NCBI GenBank assembly: GCA_030625885.1 | Contig: DAOUPZ010000001.1 | Coordinates: 124,001-188,000 of the forward strand | DNA from: Clostridia bacterium | Lineage (GTDB): Bacteria > Bacillota > DAOUPZ01 | Reading direction: 5' to 3' | Length of the DNA stretch: 64,000 nucleotides | Part shown: positions 30,538 through 39,504 of the stretch, one piece after another | How the letters are laid out: the number at the start of each line of letters is the position of its first letter | Position numbering within the stretch: position 1 is the first letter of the stretch | Made by a program: the position numbers and the translations under genes | The notes under the pieces: model-generated | The model's database searches: none | Seen by the model: only the letters and a program-made list of their open reading frames with translations | Told to the model about the DNA's origin: nothing

Positions 30538-31971
30538 ATGAAAGAGCAGGCACCTCAATTTCAAGAATTTGATAATATTTATAGGCAAGGTTGCTATTAT
30601 TATGAAAGAGGCAATGTACAAGAAGCAATTAAGTTTTTTGAAGAAGCTAAAACATTTATGATGGAATTAGTATCTTTAAATGATGATGTCAGGTATTATA
30701 TTTTAGACATGTATCGTAAGATGTTGCATGTTTATTTTATCATGCTCGACTATGATAATTGTATTAAAGTAGGCCAAGATTTGATAAATATACAAGAAAT
30801 TGAAGGTGATGATTTATATAATTGTTCAATATGTAAATGGATGATCGCCAATGCATATATGTATAAAGCGCAGCAGACAGATGATCAAAACAGGGTGGGT
30901 ATTGCTAAGAAATTATTTAATGAGGCGATGCAAACAGAGTCCAATAATGAATTAGATGATATTTGCAAGGAAGTTCATACAGATATGGTGATTCTCGATG
31001 GAATAGAACGAGGGTTACTCAAATCATATATTTGTTTTAACCTTTCTGAAGCGCTGCCCATTTCATGTAAGAGGCCTTTCAAAATAATTTATGATGGGAT
31101 GCATTATTCATTGATATTTTATCAGAATAAAAATTTGGAAGCATCTAATCAATTGCGTCAAACGGGAAATAACAGATGTTATTGTTCCAGTGTCCATATT
31201 GAGATGAAGCATTTTATATTTCCGTGTACGGAGGTTAAAATGAGTTTCCGAAAGCAGGGAGTAAGGATATTCAATCAGTTTTTAAAACTGTACCGTTTTA
31301 ATTCTGGTAATTATGAAGTAAAGGATTTGGAATGTAAGGATATTGAAGAAATGAAATTTGGATTAAATATGGGTTCTAAAAGAATACGGTTTGGGCCATG
31401 GTCTGATAAAGTCTTAGGAATACTTCAAGCACAACCTAAATATTTGTTTACCACTGATAAAAAGCAAGAAGTTACTAAAGAAGAGATTTCAGCAAATTCA
31501 GACTCATTATATTTTAAATTATTAACCAGTAGTAAAAATGCTCTTTTTGTTCGGGATTATACACAGGCTGTTTTAGATGTAAATGTGGCTTTGGAGAATT
31601 TTATCTATCAACACTTTTATGAACGTTTAACGGGCGTAAGAACTAAGGCACAATTAGATGCGTTCTTAAAAGGAAACTGCCCATGTGATGAATGCGAATT
31701 TTATCTTTCTAATGGTAACGAGAGAAAAGATTCATCTTTAAATATGATCCCCAATATGTATCAAATGATTAAATATATGAATCGCTGGGTTTCTTTTGAA
31801 ACCAGTAACCGCCAGTTAGTAAAAATATTGCGAAAAATTATTGTTAAGCGTAATGAATTTGTAAGAGGGAATATCAAGGAAATTAAACGAAAGGATGCAT
31901 TACAAGCCGTTTATTCCTTTGAGAAAATTATTGATATCTCTTTAAAAATATCTGAAGATAAAATGAACTAA
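30538..31971 (+). CDS. Hypothetical protein with TPR-like N terminus
   Basis: The 477-residue protein is not recognised. Residues about 10-40 (YRQGCYYYERGNVQEAIKFFEEAK) and the following pairs of helices resemble tetratricopeptide repeats. The middle (about 160-290) seems beta-rich. The C-terminal third is helical and has CPCDECEFYLSNG and a basic stretch near residue 435. The ATG at 30538 is preferred to GTG 30529 because AAAGGTG lies at RBS distance. No signal or membrane segment is visible. It stands alone between the SdpR operator and the nucleoside kinase gene. Confidence 0.6.
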   Translation: MKEQAPQFQEFDNIYRQGCYYYERGNVQEAIKFFEEAKTFMMELVSLNDDVRYYILDMYRKMLHVYFIMLDYDNCIKVGQDLINIQEIEGDDLYNCSICKWMIANAYMYKAQQTDDQNRVGIAKKLFNEAMQTESNNELDDICKEVHTDMVILDGIERGLLKSYICFNLSEALPISCKRPFKIIYDGMHYSLIFYQNKNLEASNQLRQTGNNRCYCSSVHIEMKHFIFPCTEVKMSFRKQGVRIFNQFLKLYRFNSGNYEVKDLECKDIEEMKFGLNMGSKRIRFGPWSDKVLGILQAQPKYLFTTDKKQEVTKEEISANSDSLYFKLLTSSKNALFVRDYTQAVLDVNVALENFIYQHFYERLTGVRTKAQLDAFLKGNCPCDECEFYLSNGNERKDSSLNMIPNMYQMIKYMNRWVSFETSNRQLVKILRKIIVKRNEFVRGNIKEIKRKDALQAVYSFEKIIDISLKISEDKMN

Positions 31972-32115
31972 GTTTTAACATAGAGACATGGATTATAGGT
32001 AATGCCTTCCATAAATCATAAATTGATTTTTAATATGGCATACTATTTCTGGATATACAATATGATTTACAAATGACATTTGTTATTTGTCATGCACATG
32101 TTAAGGAGGGGTTTA

Positions 32116-33798
32116 ATGGGAGATATTGATAAAAATACGAAAGATTTGATAGAAGTGACTTTTCCTAATGGGAAGAAGATTACTTATCCTAAAAACACGA
32201 CATTATTAGAGATGAGCAAAAAAAATAAACAGAAATATAATTCGCCTATTGTTGGAGCGCGAATTAATAATAATATTAAAGAGCTAAATTATCGTTTGGA
32301 TGATAGTGCCCAGATAGAATTTATTGACCTAACAGATTCAGATGGCCTGCTTATTTATCAAAGAAGTCTTTCTTTTGTTTTAATTCGATCTGCAAAAGAA
32401 CTATTTCCTGGTTGTAAAGTTACGATTGAACATTCTCTCAGCAAAGGATTATATGGAGAGATCCATTGGCTTAGACCGATAAATCATCATGATGTTCAAG
32501 CAATAAAGCAACGGATGAAGGATATTATTGCAGCGGATATCCCTTTTGAGCGTAAGGCACTTAACCGAGAAGAAGCCATTGCCTTATTTGAAAAAGAAGA
32601 ACAATATGATAAGGTGCGTTTATTTCAGTATCGTCAAAAATCAATCGTGCATATTTATAGCTGTGGATGGTTGAAAGACTACTTTTATGGATATATGGTT
32701 CCTAGTACAGGGTATCTCAAAACTTTTGATATTAGGTTCTATCTCCCTGGCGTTATATTATATACCCCTTCCAAAGAAGAACCTGACAAAATCCCGCTTT
32801 TTGTGGAGCAGACTAAATTATTTCGTATTTTTCGTGAGTCTGAAAAATGGGGTGAAATTTTAGAAATCAATGATATTGCATCAGTTAATGAAGCCATTGT
32901 TTCTGGAGATATGCCAGATTTGATTCGAGTGGCAGAGGGGTTACAAGAAAAGAAAATTGCTCATATAGCAGATCAAATTTCAGATAATCTTGATCGAATT
33001 CGGTTAGCTTTAATTGCTGGACCCTCATCGTCGGGTAAAACAACTTTTACACAACGGTTATCCATTCAATTACGTGTTAATGGCATAAAACCCATTGCTA
33101 TATCTTTGGATGATTATTTCTTAGATCGACAATTTACACCCATAGATGAGGAGGGTAACCTTGATTTTGAAGCGTTAGAGGCAGTAGATATTGATTTGTT
33201 TAATGAGCATTTGATGCATCTTATTCAGGGACAGGAGATTGAGGTTCCCCATTTTAATTTTCTAAAAGGAAAGCGGGAGTATATAGGAAGAAAAATTGCT
33301 ATGAGAGAAAATCAATTATTATTGATTGAAGGTATTCATGGTTTAAATGAGCGATTAACTGAAGCTATTCCAAAAATACAGAAGTATAAAATTTATGTGA
33401 GTGCCTTAACCCAATTAAATATAGACAATCACAATCGAATTCCAACGACTGATAATCGCTTACTTCGTCGTATTGTACGTGATAACCTGTATCGCAATCA
33501 TGATGCTTTAAGTACCATTCGTTTATGGTCTTCTGTTAGGAGGGGAGAACAGAAAAACATTTTTCCTTTTCAAGAAGAAGCAGATATTATGTTCAATTCG
33601 GCATCGTCATATGAGCTGTCAGTACTAAAAATGCATGCAGAACCATTGCTACAAAAGATATTGAATACAGAGCGGGAATATTCTGAAGCTAATCGGCTGT
33701 TGAAATTATTGGGTTATTGTTTACCTTTCCCATCCGATGATGTACCGGCTAACTCTATTTTGCGCGAATTTATTGGAAACAGTTGTTTTCGGAAATAA
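32116..33798 (+). CDS. Nucleoside kinase with TGS and threonyl-tRNA-synthetase-like N terminus plus uridine kinase domain
   Basis: The 560-residue protein starts with a TGS domain (VTFPNGKKITYPKNTTLLEM, about 12-75). A second ThrRS-additional-domain-like region follows (about 80-220). The C-terminal half is a uridine-kinase-like P-loop kinase with GPSSSGKTT at 302-310 and LDDYFLDRQFTP. This fused architecture is common in Firmicutes and annotated as nucleoside kinase; its exact substrate and the reason for the tRNA-synthetase-like part are unknown. RBS AAGGAGGGG fixes the ATG at 32116; a longer frame exists upstream but is not needed. Confidence 0.87.
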   Translation: MGDIDKNTKDLIEVTFPNGKKITYPKNTTLLEMSKKNKQKYNSPIVGARINNNIKELNYRLDDSAQIEFIDLTDSDGLLIYQRSLSFVLIRSAKELFPGCKVTIEHSLSKGLYGEIHWLRPINHHDVQAIKQRMKDIIAADIPFERKALNREEAIALFEKEEQYDKVRLFQYRQKSIVHIYSCGWLKDYFYGYMVPSTGYLKTFDIRFYLPGVILYTPSKEEPDKIPLFVEQTKLFRIFRESEKWGEILEINDIASVNEAIVSGDMPDLIRVAEGLQEKKIAHIADQISDNLDRIRLALIAGPSSSGKTTFTQRLSIQLRVNGIKPIAISLDDYFLDRQFTPIDEEGNLDFEALEAVDIDLFNEHLMHLIQGQEIEVPHFNFLKGKREYIGRKIAMRENQLLLIEGIHGLNERLTEAIPKIQKYKIYVSALTQLNIDNHNRIPTTDNRLLRRIVRDNLYRNHDALSTIRLWSSVRRGEQKNIFPFQEEADIMFNSASSYELSVLKMHAEPLLQKILNTEREYSEANRLLKLLGYCLPFPSDDVPANSILREFIGNSCFRK

Positions 33799-33810
33799 AA
33801 AGGGGGAATT

Positions 33811-34323
33811 ATGATTCAGTCTTTGGTACCAGATATTATTGATTATGGTCTGGAAATTCTCTTTGTTGGTTTTAATCCCGGGTTACGTTCTGGGGAAATG
33901 GGTCACCATTTTGCGGGGAAAAATAATCGCTTCTGGAAGCTGTTATATACCAGTGAATTGACACCTTGTTTACTTCAACCTGAGGAAGAATCTCGTTTAT
34001 TAGAATGGCGATTAGGAATTACTAATATTGTTTCGCGACCTACACGTCAGGCAGCAGAATTGACAAAAGAGGATTACAGTGTTGGCAGGGAAATTCTGAA
34101 ACAAAAGGTTGAAATTTATAAGCCCAAAATAATATGTTATGTAGGCAAAGGCGTTTATGAGAAATTTTCCTTAAGAAGAAATATTCCATGGGGTATGCAG
34201 CAAGAGAATGTGGTTAAAGGTGTTTTAGATTATGTGGCACCTTCATCCAGTGGTTTAGTAAGAATGAAATTTGAAGAACAACTTAGATATTATAAAGAAG
34301 CAAGAGCTATATCCACAAATTAA
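33811..34323 (+). CDS. mug: G/T(U)-mismatch-specific DNA glycosylase, Mug/TDG family
   Basis: The 170-residue protein has GFNPGLRSGEMGHHFAGKNN then RFWKLL, the Mug/TDG active-site loop (NPGxxS with the catalytic Asn), and PSSSGLVRMKFEEQL near the C terminus, which is the DNA-intercalation loop region. It removes uracil or thymine from mispairs with G. The gene starts 12 bases after the nucleoside kinase stop (RBS AAGGGGGAATT), so the two may be co-transcribed. Confidence 0.9.
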   Translation: MIQSLVPDIIDYGLEILFVGFNPGLRSGEMGHHFAGKNNRFWKLLYTSELTPCLLQPEEESRLLEWRLGITNIVSRPTRQAAELTKEDYSVGREILKQKVEIYKPKIICYVGKGVYEKFSLRRNIPWGMQQENVVKGVLDYVAPSSSGLVRMKFEEQLRYYKEARAISTN

Positions 34324-34346
34324 CATAAAATACAAAAAATATTTTA

Positions 34347-34375
34347 TTGACAACGATGGATTTAAGCATTATTAT
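34347..34375 (+). promoter_or_regulatory. Promoter of SAM-riboswitch/metNIQ transcript
   Basis: TTGACA (34347-34352), 17 bases, TATTAT (34370-34375), about 28 bases before the riboswitch. Confidence 0.8.
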
Positions 34376-34403
34376 ATATCTAAAATTAAATTACTTTTTA
34401 GTA

Positions 34404-34510
34404 CTCTTATCAAGAGACGGCGGAGGGACTGGCCCAATGAAGCCCGGCAACCGGTTTTTAAAGACACGGTGCCAATTCCAGCGGAATGAATTGATTCTGA
34501 TAGATAAGAG
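34404..34510 (+). ncRNA. SAM-I riboswitch (S box)
   Basis: P1 is CTCTTATC (34404-34411) with GATAAGAG (34503-34510). The conserved AGAGACGGCGGAGGGACTGG, CCCAATGAAGCCCGGCAACC and the GGTGCCAATTCCAGCGGAATG region are all present in order. It precedes metNIQ, its classic target. Confidence 0.96.
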
Positions 34511-34532
34511 GAGGCGTTTTTTATATGTTGAT

Positions 34533-34570
34533 AAAACCTCTTCTTAAATACGGAAGAGGTTTTAATTTTT
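34533..34570 (+). terminator. S-box terminator
   Basis: AAAACCTCTTC pairs with GAAGAGGTTTT and is followed by AATTTTT. Its 5' arm can compete with the GATAAGAGGAGG region of P1, giving SAM-dependent termination. Confidence 0.85.
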
Positions 34571-34610
34571 CAAGAAGAAAAAGGACGAGAAGGAGAAGTG
34601 AAGGAAGCTT

Positions 34611-35639
34611 ATGATAGAAATTAATAATTTGAAAAAAGTTTATCCAGGACATAAGGGACCGATGATCGCCTTGCAAGATGTCAATCTTAAAATTCCAAAA
34701 GGAAAAATTTTTGGGATTATTGGCCCTAGTGGCGCAGGAAAAAGCACTTTGATTCGTACGATTAATATGCTTGAGAGACCCACGGAGGGCAATATTTTCA
34801 TTGAAGGAGAAGACATTACTCAATATAACGAAAAGAAATTGCGAGTCCTTCGTAAACAGATGGGTATGATTTTTCAGCATTTTAACCTTTTGACATCCCG
34901 TACTGTAGCAGAAAATATTGCATTTCCTATGGAAATTGCAGGTGTATCCAAGGATAACATTAAAGCAAAAATAAAAGAATTACTTCCTTTGGTGGGATTA
35001 GAGGATAAAGCGAATACATATGTATCGAATTTGAGCGGGGGACAAAAACAGCGGGTCGGCATTGCACGGGCTTTGGCAAATAACCCTAAGATTCTGCTTT
35101 GTGATGAAGCAACATCTGCTTTGGATCCTCAAACAACAGAAGCGATTCTTCGTTTGCTCAATGATATTAATAAAAGGTTTGGATTAACTATTATTTTGAT
35201 CACTCATGAGATGCATGTCATTAAAGAAATATGTGATGACGTGGCATTCATTGATAGCAGCCGTATTATTGAGTCCAATTCGGTTACAGAAGTCTTTACG
35301 AATCCTCAATCTTCTATCGTGAAGGATTTTGTTCATAGTGTGCTTAACGGAGATAAGCAAGAACGTTTGATTGAAGAAGGGATTATTAAAGTTCCTAAGC
35401 GAGGCATGCTGGTCAGAGTTTCTTTTGTAGGCCAATCTGCAGGGGAACCGCTTGTTTCAGAGGTTGTACGTCGCTATAATGTAGATGCTAATATTCTTTT
35501 TGGAAATATTGATACCATTAAAGAAACGCCTTTTGGAACGCTTATTATTGAGCTGACGGGAGAAAAAGGAAATATTGAAAAAGCCATAGAATATATTCAA
35601 TCCAAGAATGTGGGAATTGAGGTGTTGCACAGTGCTTGA
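34611..35639 (+). CDS. metN: Methionine ABC transporter ATP-binding protein
   Basis: The 342-residue ATPase has Walker A GPSGAGKST (near 36), signature LSGGQKQRVGIARAL, Walker B ILLCDEATSALD and an H-loop ITHEMHVI. The extra C-terminal ACT-like domain (about 265-342) is the MetN regulatory part that senses methionine. It is first of three overlapping genes under the SAM riboswitch. The stop codon overlaps the start of metI. Confidence 0.96.
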   Translation: MIEINNLKKVYPGHKGPMIALQDVNLKIPKGKIFGIIGPSGAGKSTLIRTINMLERPTEGNIFIEGEDITQYNEKKLRVLRKQMGMIFQHFNLLTSRTVAENIAFPMEIAGVSKDNIKAKIKELLPLVGLEDKANTYVSNLSGGQKQRVGIARALANNPKILLCDEATSALDPQTTEAILRLLNDINKRFGLTIILITHEMHVIKEICDDVAFIDSSRIIESNSVTEVFTNPQSSIVKDFVHSVLNGDKQERLIEEGIIKVPKRGMLVRVSFVGQSAGEPLVSEVVRRYNVDANILFGNIDTIKETPFGTLIIELTGEKGNIEKAIEYIQSKNVGIEVLHSA

Positions 35640-36285
35640 TATTTATTTGCAAACGACTTGGGAGACATTTTACATGGTTTTGGTAGCGACTGGTTTGGCT
35701 ACGATTGTGGGCATTCCTTTAGGCGTTATCTTGATTATTACGGAAAAAGAACATATTTACCCTAATGCTTTTATCAACAAAATGATTGGCGCATTGGTTA
35801 ATATTTTTCGTTCTATTCCATTTATTATTCTTTTAGTCGCATTATTACCTTTTACCAAATTGTTAATCGGAACGCGAATTGGTACAGAAGCAGCCATGGT
35901 TCCTTTAACGGTAGCGGCGATTCCATTTTTAGCAAGGGTGATTGAAACCGCATTAAAGGAAATTGATAAGGGAATTATCGAAGCTTCTCGTGCGATGGGA
36001 GCCAGTCCTTGGCAGATTATTCGCAGGGTATTATTACCCGAAGCATTGCCAGGTATTCTTTTAGGAATTATTATTACGTTTGTCAGTTTGATAGGGTATT
36101 CAGCTATGGCAGGTGCGGTTGGAGGAGGTGGATTAGGCGATCTAGCCATACGGGAGGGTTATCAACGAAACCATCAAGATGTTACATGGATTGTTGTAAC
36201 TATTCTAGTAGTGATGGTTCAAGTTTTCCAAAGTTTTGGTGATTGGACGGTAAGAAAAATTAGAGAAAAGAGGGGATTAATCTAA
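35632..36285 (+). CDS. metI: Methionine ABC transporter permease
   Basis: The 217-residue protein has about five helices and the EAA loop IEASRAMGASPWQIIRRVLL. It starts at GTG 35632, eight bases inside metN, with GAGGTG upstream; the longer frame from 35608 is rejected. It pairs with MetN and the lipoprotein MetQ for D/L-methionine uptake. Confidence 0.95.
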   Translation: MLDIYLQTTWETFYMVLVATGLATIVGIPLGVILIITEKEHIYPNAFINKMIGALVNIFRSIPFIILLVALLPFTKLLIGTRIGTEAAMVPLTVAAIPFLARVIETALKEIDKGIIEASRAMGASPWQIIRRVLLPEALPGILLGIIITFVSLIGYSAMAGAVGGGGLGDLAIREGYQRNHQDVTWIVVTILVVMVQVFQSFGDWTVRKIREKRGLI

Positions 36286-37109
36286 TGAAAAAAATAAGGG
36301 TAATTAGTATTTTACTGGTTATGAGTTTAGCGTTATTTGCATTAGCAGGTTGTGGAAGTGATACAAAAACCGATCAAGCTGGAGAAAGTCAGGTATTAAA
36401 AGTGGGTGCTACACCCGTACCTCATGCTGAAATTTTACAGGTTGCAAAAGGCATTTTAGAAAAAGAAGGCGTAACACTGGATATTATTGAGTATCAAGAT
36501 TATGTGCAACCTAATCTGGCATTAGATGATGGTGAATTAGATGCGAATTATTTTCAACATCAACCTTATTTAGATAGTTTTAATAAAGAGCATCATTTGG
36601 ATTTAGTTTCTGGGGTGGGTGTTCATATAGAACCTATGGGAATTTATTCAAATACCATTACGAAAATGGAAGAATTAAAAGATAACGCTAAAGTAGCCAT
36701 TCCAAATGACCCCACTAACGGAGGCAGAGCATTATTATTATTACAATCTGCAGGTTTAGTAAAGCTTGCTCCTGATGCAGGGCTTGAAGCAACTGAGCAT
36801 GATATTATTGACAATCCTAAAAACATTGAAGTAGAAGCATTAGAAGCACCGATGTTACCTAAAGTTCTTGATGATGTGGATATTGCTGTTATCAATACCA
36901 ACTATGCATTAGATGCAGGATTTAATCCAATAAATGATGCGATTGTTATTGAAGGTAGTGATTCTCCATACGTTAATATTCTAGCGTTAAAAAGTGGCAG
37001 AGAAAATGAAGAAAAAATTGAAAAATTGATCAAAGCATTAAATAACCCTGAGGTTAAGAAATTTATTGAAGAAAAATATCAAGGCGCAGTTATTCCGGCA
37101 TTTGAATAG
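36285..37109 (+). CDS. metQ: Methionine-binding lipoprotein
   Basis: The 274-residue protein has a lipoprotein signal (LALFALAGCGSD, acylated Cys near residue 23) and NlpA-family motifs KVGATPVPHAEIL, NYFQHQPYLD and IPNDPTNGGRALLLLQ. Its start overlaps the metI stop by one base. A terminator follows. Confidence 0.95.
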   Translation: MKKIRVISILLVMSLALFALAGCGSDTKTDQAGESQVLKVGATPVPHAEILQVAKGILEKEGVTLDIIEYQDYVQPNLALDDGELDANYFQHQPYLDSFNKEHHLDLVSGVGVHIEPMGIYSNTITKMEELKDNAKVAIPNDPTNGGRALLLLQSAGLVKLAPDAGLEATEHDIIDNPKNIEVEALEAPMLPKVLDDVDIAVINTNYALDAGFNPINDAIVIEGSDSPYVNILALKSGRENEEKIEKLIKALNNPEVKKFIEEKYQGAVIPAFE

Positions 37110-37149
37110 AAAAAAAGATGAGTGGTTCATAATCACTCATCTTTTTTCA
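37110..37149 (+). terminator. Terminator of metNIQ operon
   Basis: AAAAAGATGAGTG pairs with CACTCATCTTTTT, ending in a T tract. Confidence 0.9.
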
Positions 37150-37192
37150 ATAAAAGAGAAGATATAATTTTGCTGTAAGGAGGTCCTATTAT

Positions 37193-37858
37193 ATGAAAAA
37201 CACACGGCTTGGGATTATTGCGGGAACATTAGTGGATACCCAAATGGGCGTAGACTTTTTTAGTAAAAAAGGAATTAAATCAATCGGTTTTCCAGTTTCC
37301 AATTCACCAGAAGAACAATCATTATTACAAATATTATCCCCAGTACAATTATTTGAAATGATGCGGCAGAAATTAAAAGAGATTAAAGATAATAAAATAA
37401 ATCATGTGTGTGTATATTGTAATTCTCTTAGTGCCGCTGTTGACTTGGATAAATTAGCACGAGAAGAAAAAATAAATATCATAACACCCTTACATATTTA
37501 TAAAGAGATGGCGGCTCACTATCATTATTTGGGTGTGATCGCTGCTAATAATCAAAGTGCAGCTGGAATTGAACGGATCATCCAGGCACAAAATAACAAT
37601 TGTATGGTCGTGGGGATCGGATTACTGCCTTTGGTACTGGAGATTGAGAGAAAATGCTCCCCTCGAGAAATTGTTTTAGAACTTGGATTAGATAGGATGG
37701 TTGATTTTTTCAACCATCTAAATGTAGAAGCTATTGTCGTAGGTTGTACACACTTTCCCTATGTTATTCCACAATTAGAGTGCATGACTAACATACCTTT
37801 TATTGACCCTGCTGAAATAATGGTTTCAAAAATAAAACAGTTGGATAATTTTGATTAA
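37193..37858 (+). CDS. Aspartate/glutamate racemase family protein
   Basis: The 221-residue protein has the paired catalytic cysteines of the family: VYCNSLSAAVDL near residue 82 and VGCTHFPYVIPQ near residue 183. Family members racemise aspartate, glutamate or hydantoins without cofactor. The first motif differs from the usual ACNTA, so substrate is open. Its end overlaps the converging permease gene by four bases, hinting that it may supply or use an amino acid moved by that permease. RBS AAGGAGG. Confidence 0.82.
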   Translation: MKNTRLGIIAGTLVDTQMGVDFFSKKGIKSIGFPVSNSPEEQSLLQILSPVQLFEMMRQKLKEIKDNKINHVCVYCNSLSAAVDLDKLAREEKINIITPLHIYKEMAAHYHYLGVIAANNQSAAGIERIIQAQNNNCMVVGIGLLPLVLEIERKCSPREIVLELGLDRMVDFFNHLNVEAIVVGCTHFPYVIPQLECMTNIPFIDPAEIMVSKIKQLDNFD

Positions 37859-39297
37859 TCTTCATTATCTGGATCATTCCAAATATTTAAATAGCTGGCA
37901 AATTCAATTCCTTTTTGTATATCTTTTGAATTCCAATCTATATGGGTCACTTTTGTAAAAATAAAGTAGGCAATACTGGTAATGATTAGCCCAACCACCC
38001 CTGAAATGATGCCAATCCGCTGCTCAGGAATAAACCAGAGCGTAATAATGACACCAACTAGTGAGATGATGGCGATCCATGATGTCCAAGGATAACCAGG
38101 TGCTTTATACTTCAGTCTTTCAAAGGATATTTTTTTTCTGAAATATATTTGTGTAATACAAATTATAATCCACGTAAACATGGAGCCAAAAATAGAAATA
38201 CCAGTAATATAAAGAAAAGCTTGTTCGGGAGACAAATAATAAATAATAACACCAATGTAAAGGAAGAATGTGCTGGCAAGAACACAATAGGTCGGAATAT
38301 TATTTTTTCTATTGATGTAAGTCAATATTTTAGGTGCTTGGTTGCTTTTTGCTAATGAATAAAGCATACGAGAACTGGTGTATAAACCACAGTTCATTCC
38401 GGATAAAGCCGCAGTAATGACGACAAAATTCATGATATGTGCTGAACCAGGGATACCTAACATTTGATAAACCAGTACAAAAGGGCTTTTTTCCAACCCG
38501 ACGCTATTCCAGGACATGACGCCTACCAGTATGGTAATAGATCCTATATAGAATACCAGTGTTCGGAATACAATGCCTTTTATGGCCTTAGGAACACTGG
38601 TTTCGGGATTTTGTGTTTCTCCTGCTGCAACACCGATGACTTCCGTTCCTGCGTAAGATACCATAACCATCGCCATGGCCAACACGATTCCACGGGGGCC
38701 ATGGGGGAAAAATCCACCCTGTCCAAAATAATGCGTTAATCCCGTTGGATTTTTAACGCCTATTCCCAAAATAACACCCGCGCCAATGATAATAAATACA
38801 ATAATAGCAATTACTTTAATCATCGACAGCCAAAATTCAAACAGTCCAAAAGATTCCACATTTCGTAGATTGACAAGTGTCATAGCCAGAGCGAAAATGA
38901 TACCAAAAACCCATGTGTATTGTGATGGTAACCAGAAATTCATATAAGTAGAAGCAGCTACGATTTCAGCTGCCATGATTGTAACCCAAGAGAACCAGTA
39001 TAACCACCCAACAACAAAACCAAAGTACGGGTGTAGATAATTAGAGGCATGAGTACGGAATGATCCGGGAACAGGATCAGCAACGGTCATTTCTGCAAGT
39101 GCAAACATCACAAGCATCATAATCACGCCACCAAGCGCATATGAAATAATAACCCCAGGCCCTCCCAATTTTACAGTAGCTCCGCTCCCTAAAAACATGC
39201 CAACACCAATAACCCCGCCAATAGAAATCATGGAAAGTTGATAAGGTTTTAAGCCACGTTTTAATTTAGTGTTTGTGTTGGATTTTTTTTTCTGCAA
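37855..39297 (-). CDS. Amino acid permease (APC superfamily)
   Basis: The 480-residue protein has about twelve helices with the APC opening SMISIGGVIGVGMFLGSGA, VVGWLYWFSW and GTEVIGVAAGETQNP. The substrate is an amino acid, type unknown. It starts at TTG 39297 with AAGGAGC upstream. Its promoter region contains an inverted repeat of 15 bp. Confidence 0.9.
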   Translation of the reverse strand: MQKKKSNTNTKLKRGLKPYQLSMISIGGVIGVGMFLGSGATVKLGGPGVIISYALGGVIMMLVMFALAEMTVADPVPGSFRTHASNYLHPYFGFVVGWLYWFSWVTIMAAEIVAASTYMNFWLPSQYTWVFGIIFALAMTLVNLRNVESFGLFEFWLSMIKVIAIIVFIIIGAGVILGIGVKNPTGLTHYFGQGGFFPHGPRGIVLAMAMVMVSYAGTEVIGVAAGETQNPETSVPKAIKGIVFRTLVFYIGSITILVGVMSWNSVGLEKSPFVLVYQMLGIPGSAHIMNFVVITAALSGMNCGLYTSSRMLYSLAKSNQAPKILTYINRKNNIPTYCVLASTFFLYIGVIIYYLSPEQAFLYITGISIFGSMFTWIIICITQIYFRKKISFERLKYKAPGYPWTSWIAIISLVGVIITLWFIPEQRIGIISGVVGLIITSIAYFIFTKVTHIDWNSKDIQKGIEFASYLNIWNDPDNED

Positions 39298-39321
39298 TGT
39301 TCAAAGCTCCTTCGATAATTA

Positions 39322-39358
39322 TTAATATGATTATATTATTTCATAATATAATCATATT
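39322..39358. promoter_or_regulatory. Inverted repeat upstream of permease gene
   Basis: AATATGATTATATTA (39323-39337) and TAATATAATCATATT (39343-39357) are exact complements around TTTCA, 25 bases upstream of the permease start. Likely an operator or leader hairpin. Confidence 0.5.
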
Positions 39359-39364
39359 ATTCGA

Positions 39365-39399
39365 CATACTAAAAACAGCCTTAGGCTGTTTTTAGTATG
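39365..39399. terminator. Terminator-like perfect 16-bp stem
   Basis: CATACTAAAAACAGCC, TTA, GGCTGTTTTTAGTATG. It lies between the divergently placed ends of the desulfurase-like transcript and the permease leader; on the minus strand it closes the gene at 39505-40914. Confidence 0.8.
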
Positions 39400-39504
39400 A
39401 AGTAAAATTTTAAAGAAAAAGATATGAAATTAAGATTTATGAAAAAATATCAAATTCAATATGCGAAATAGTCTAGTATATTGGCTTATTATTTTTTGAA
39501 TATT

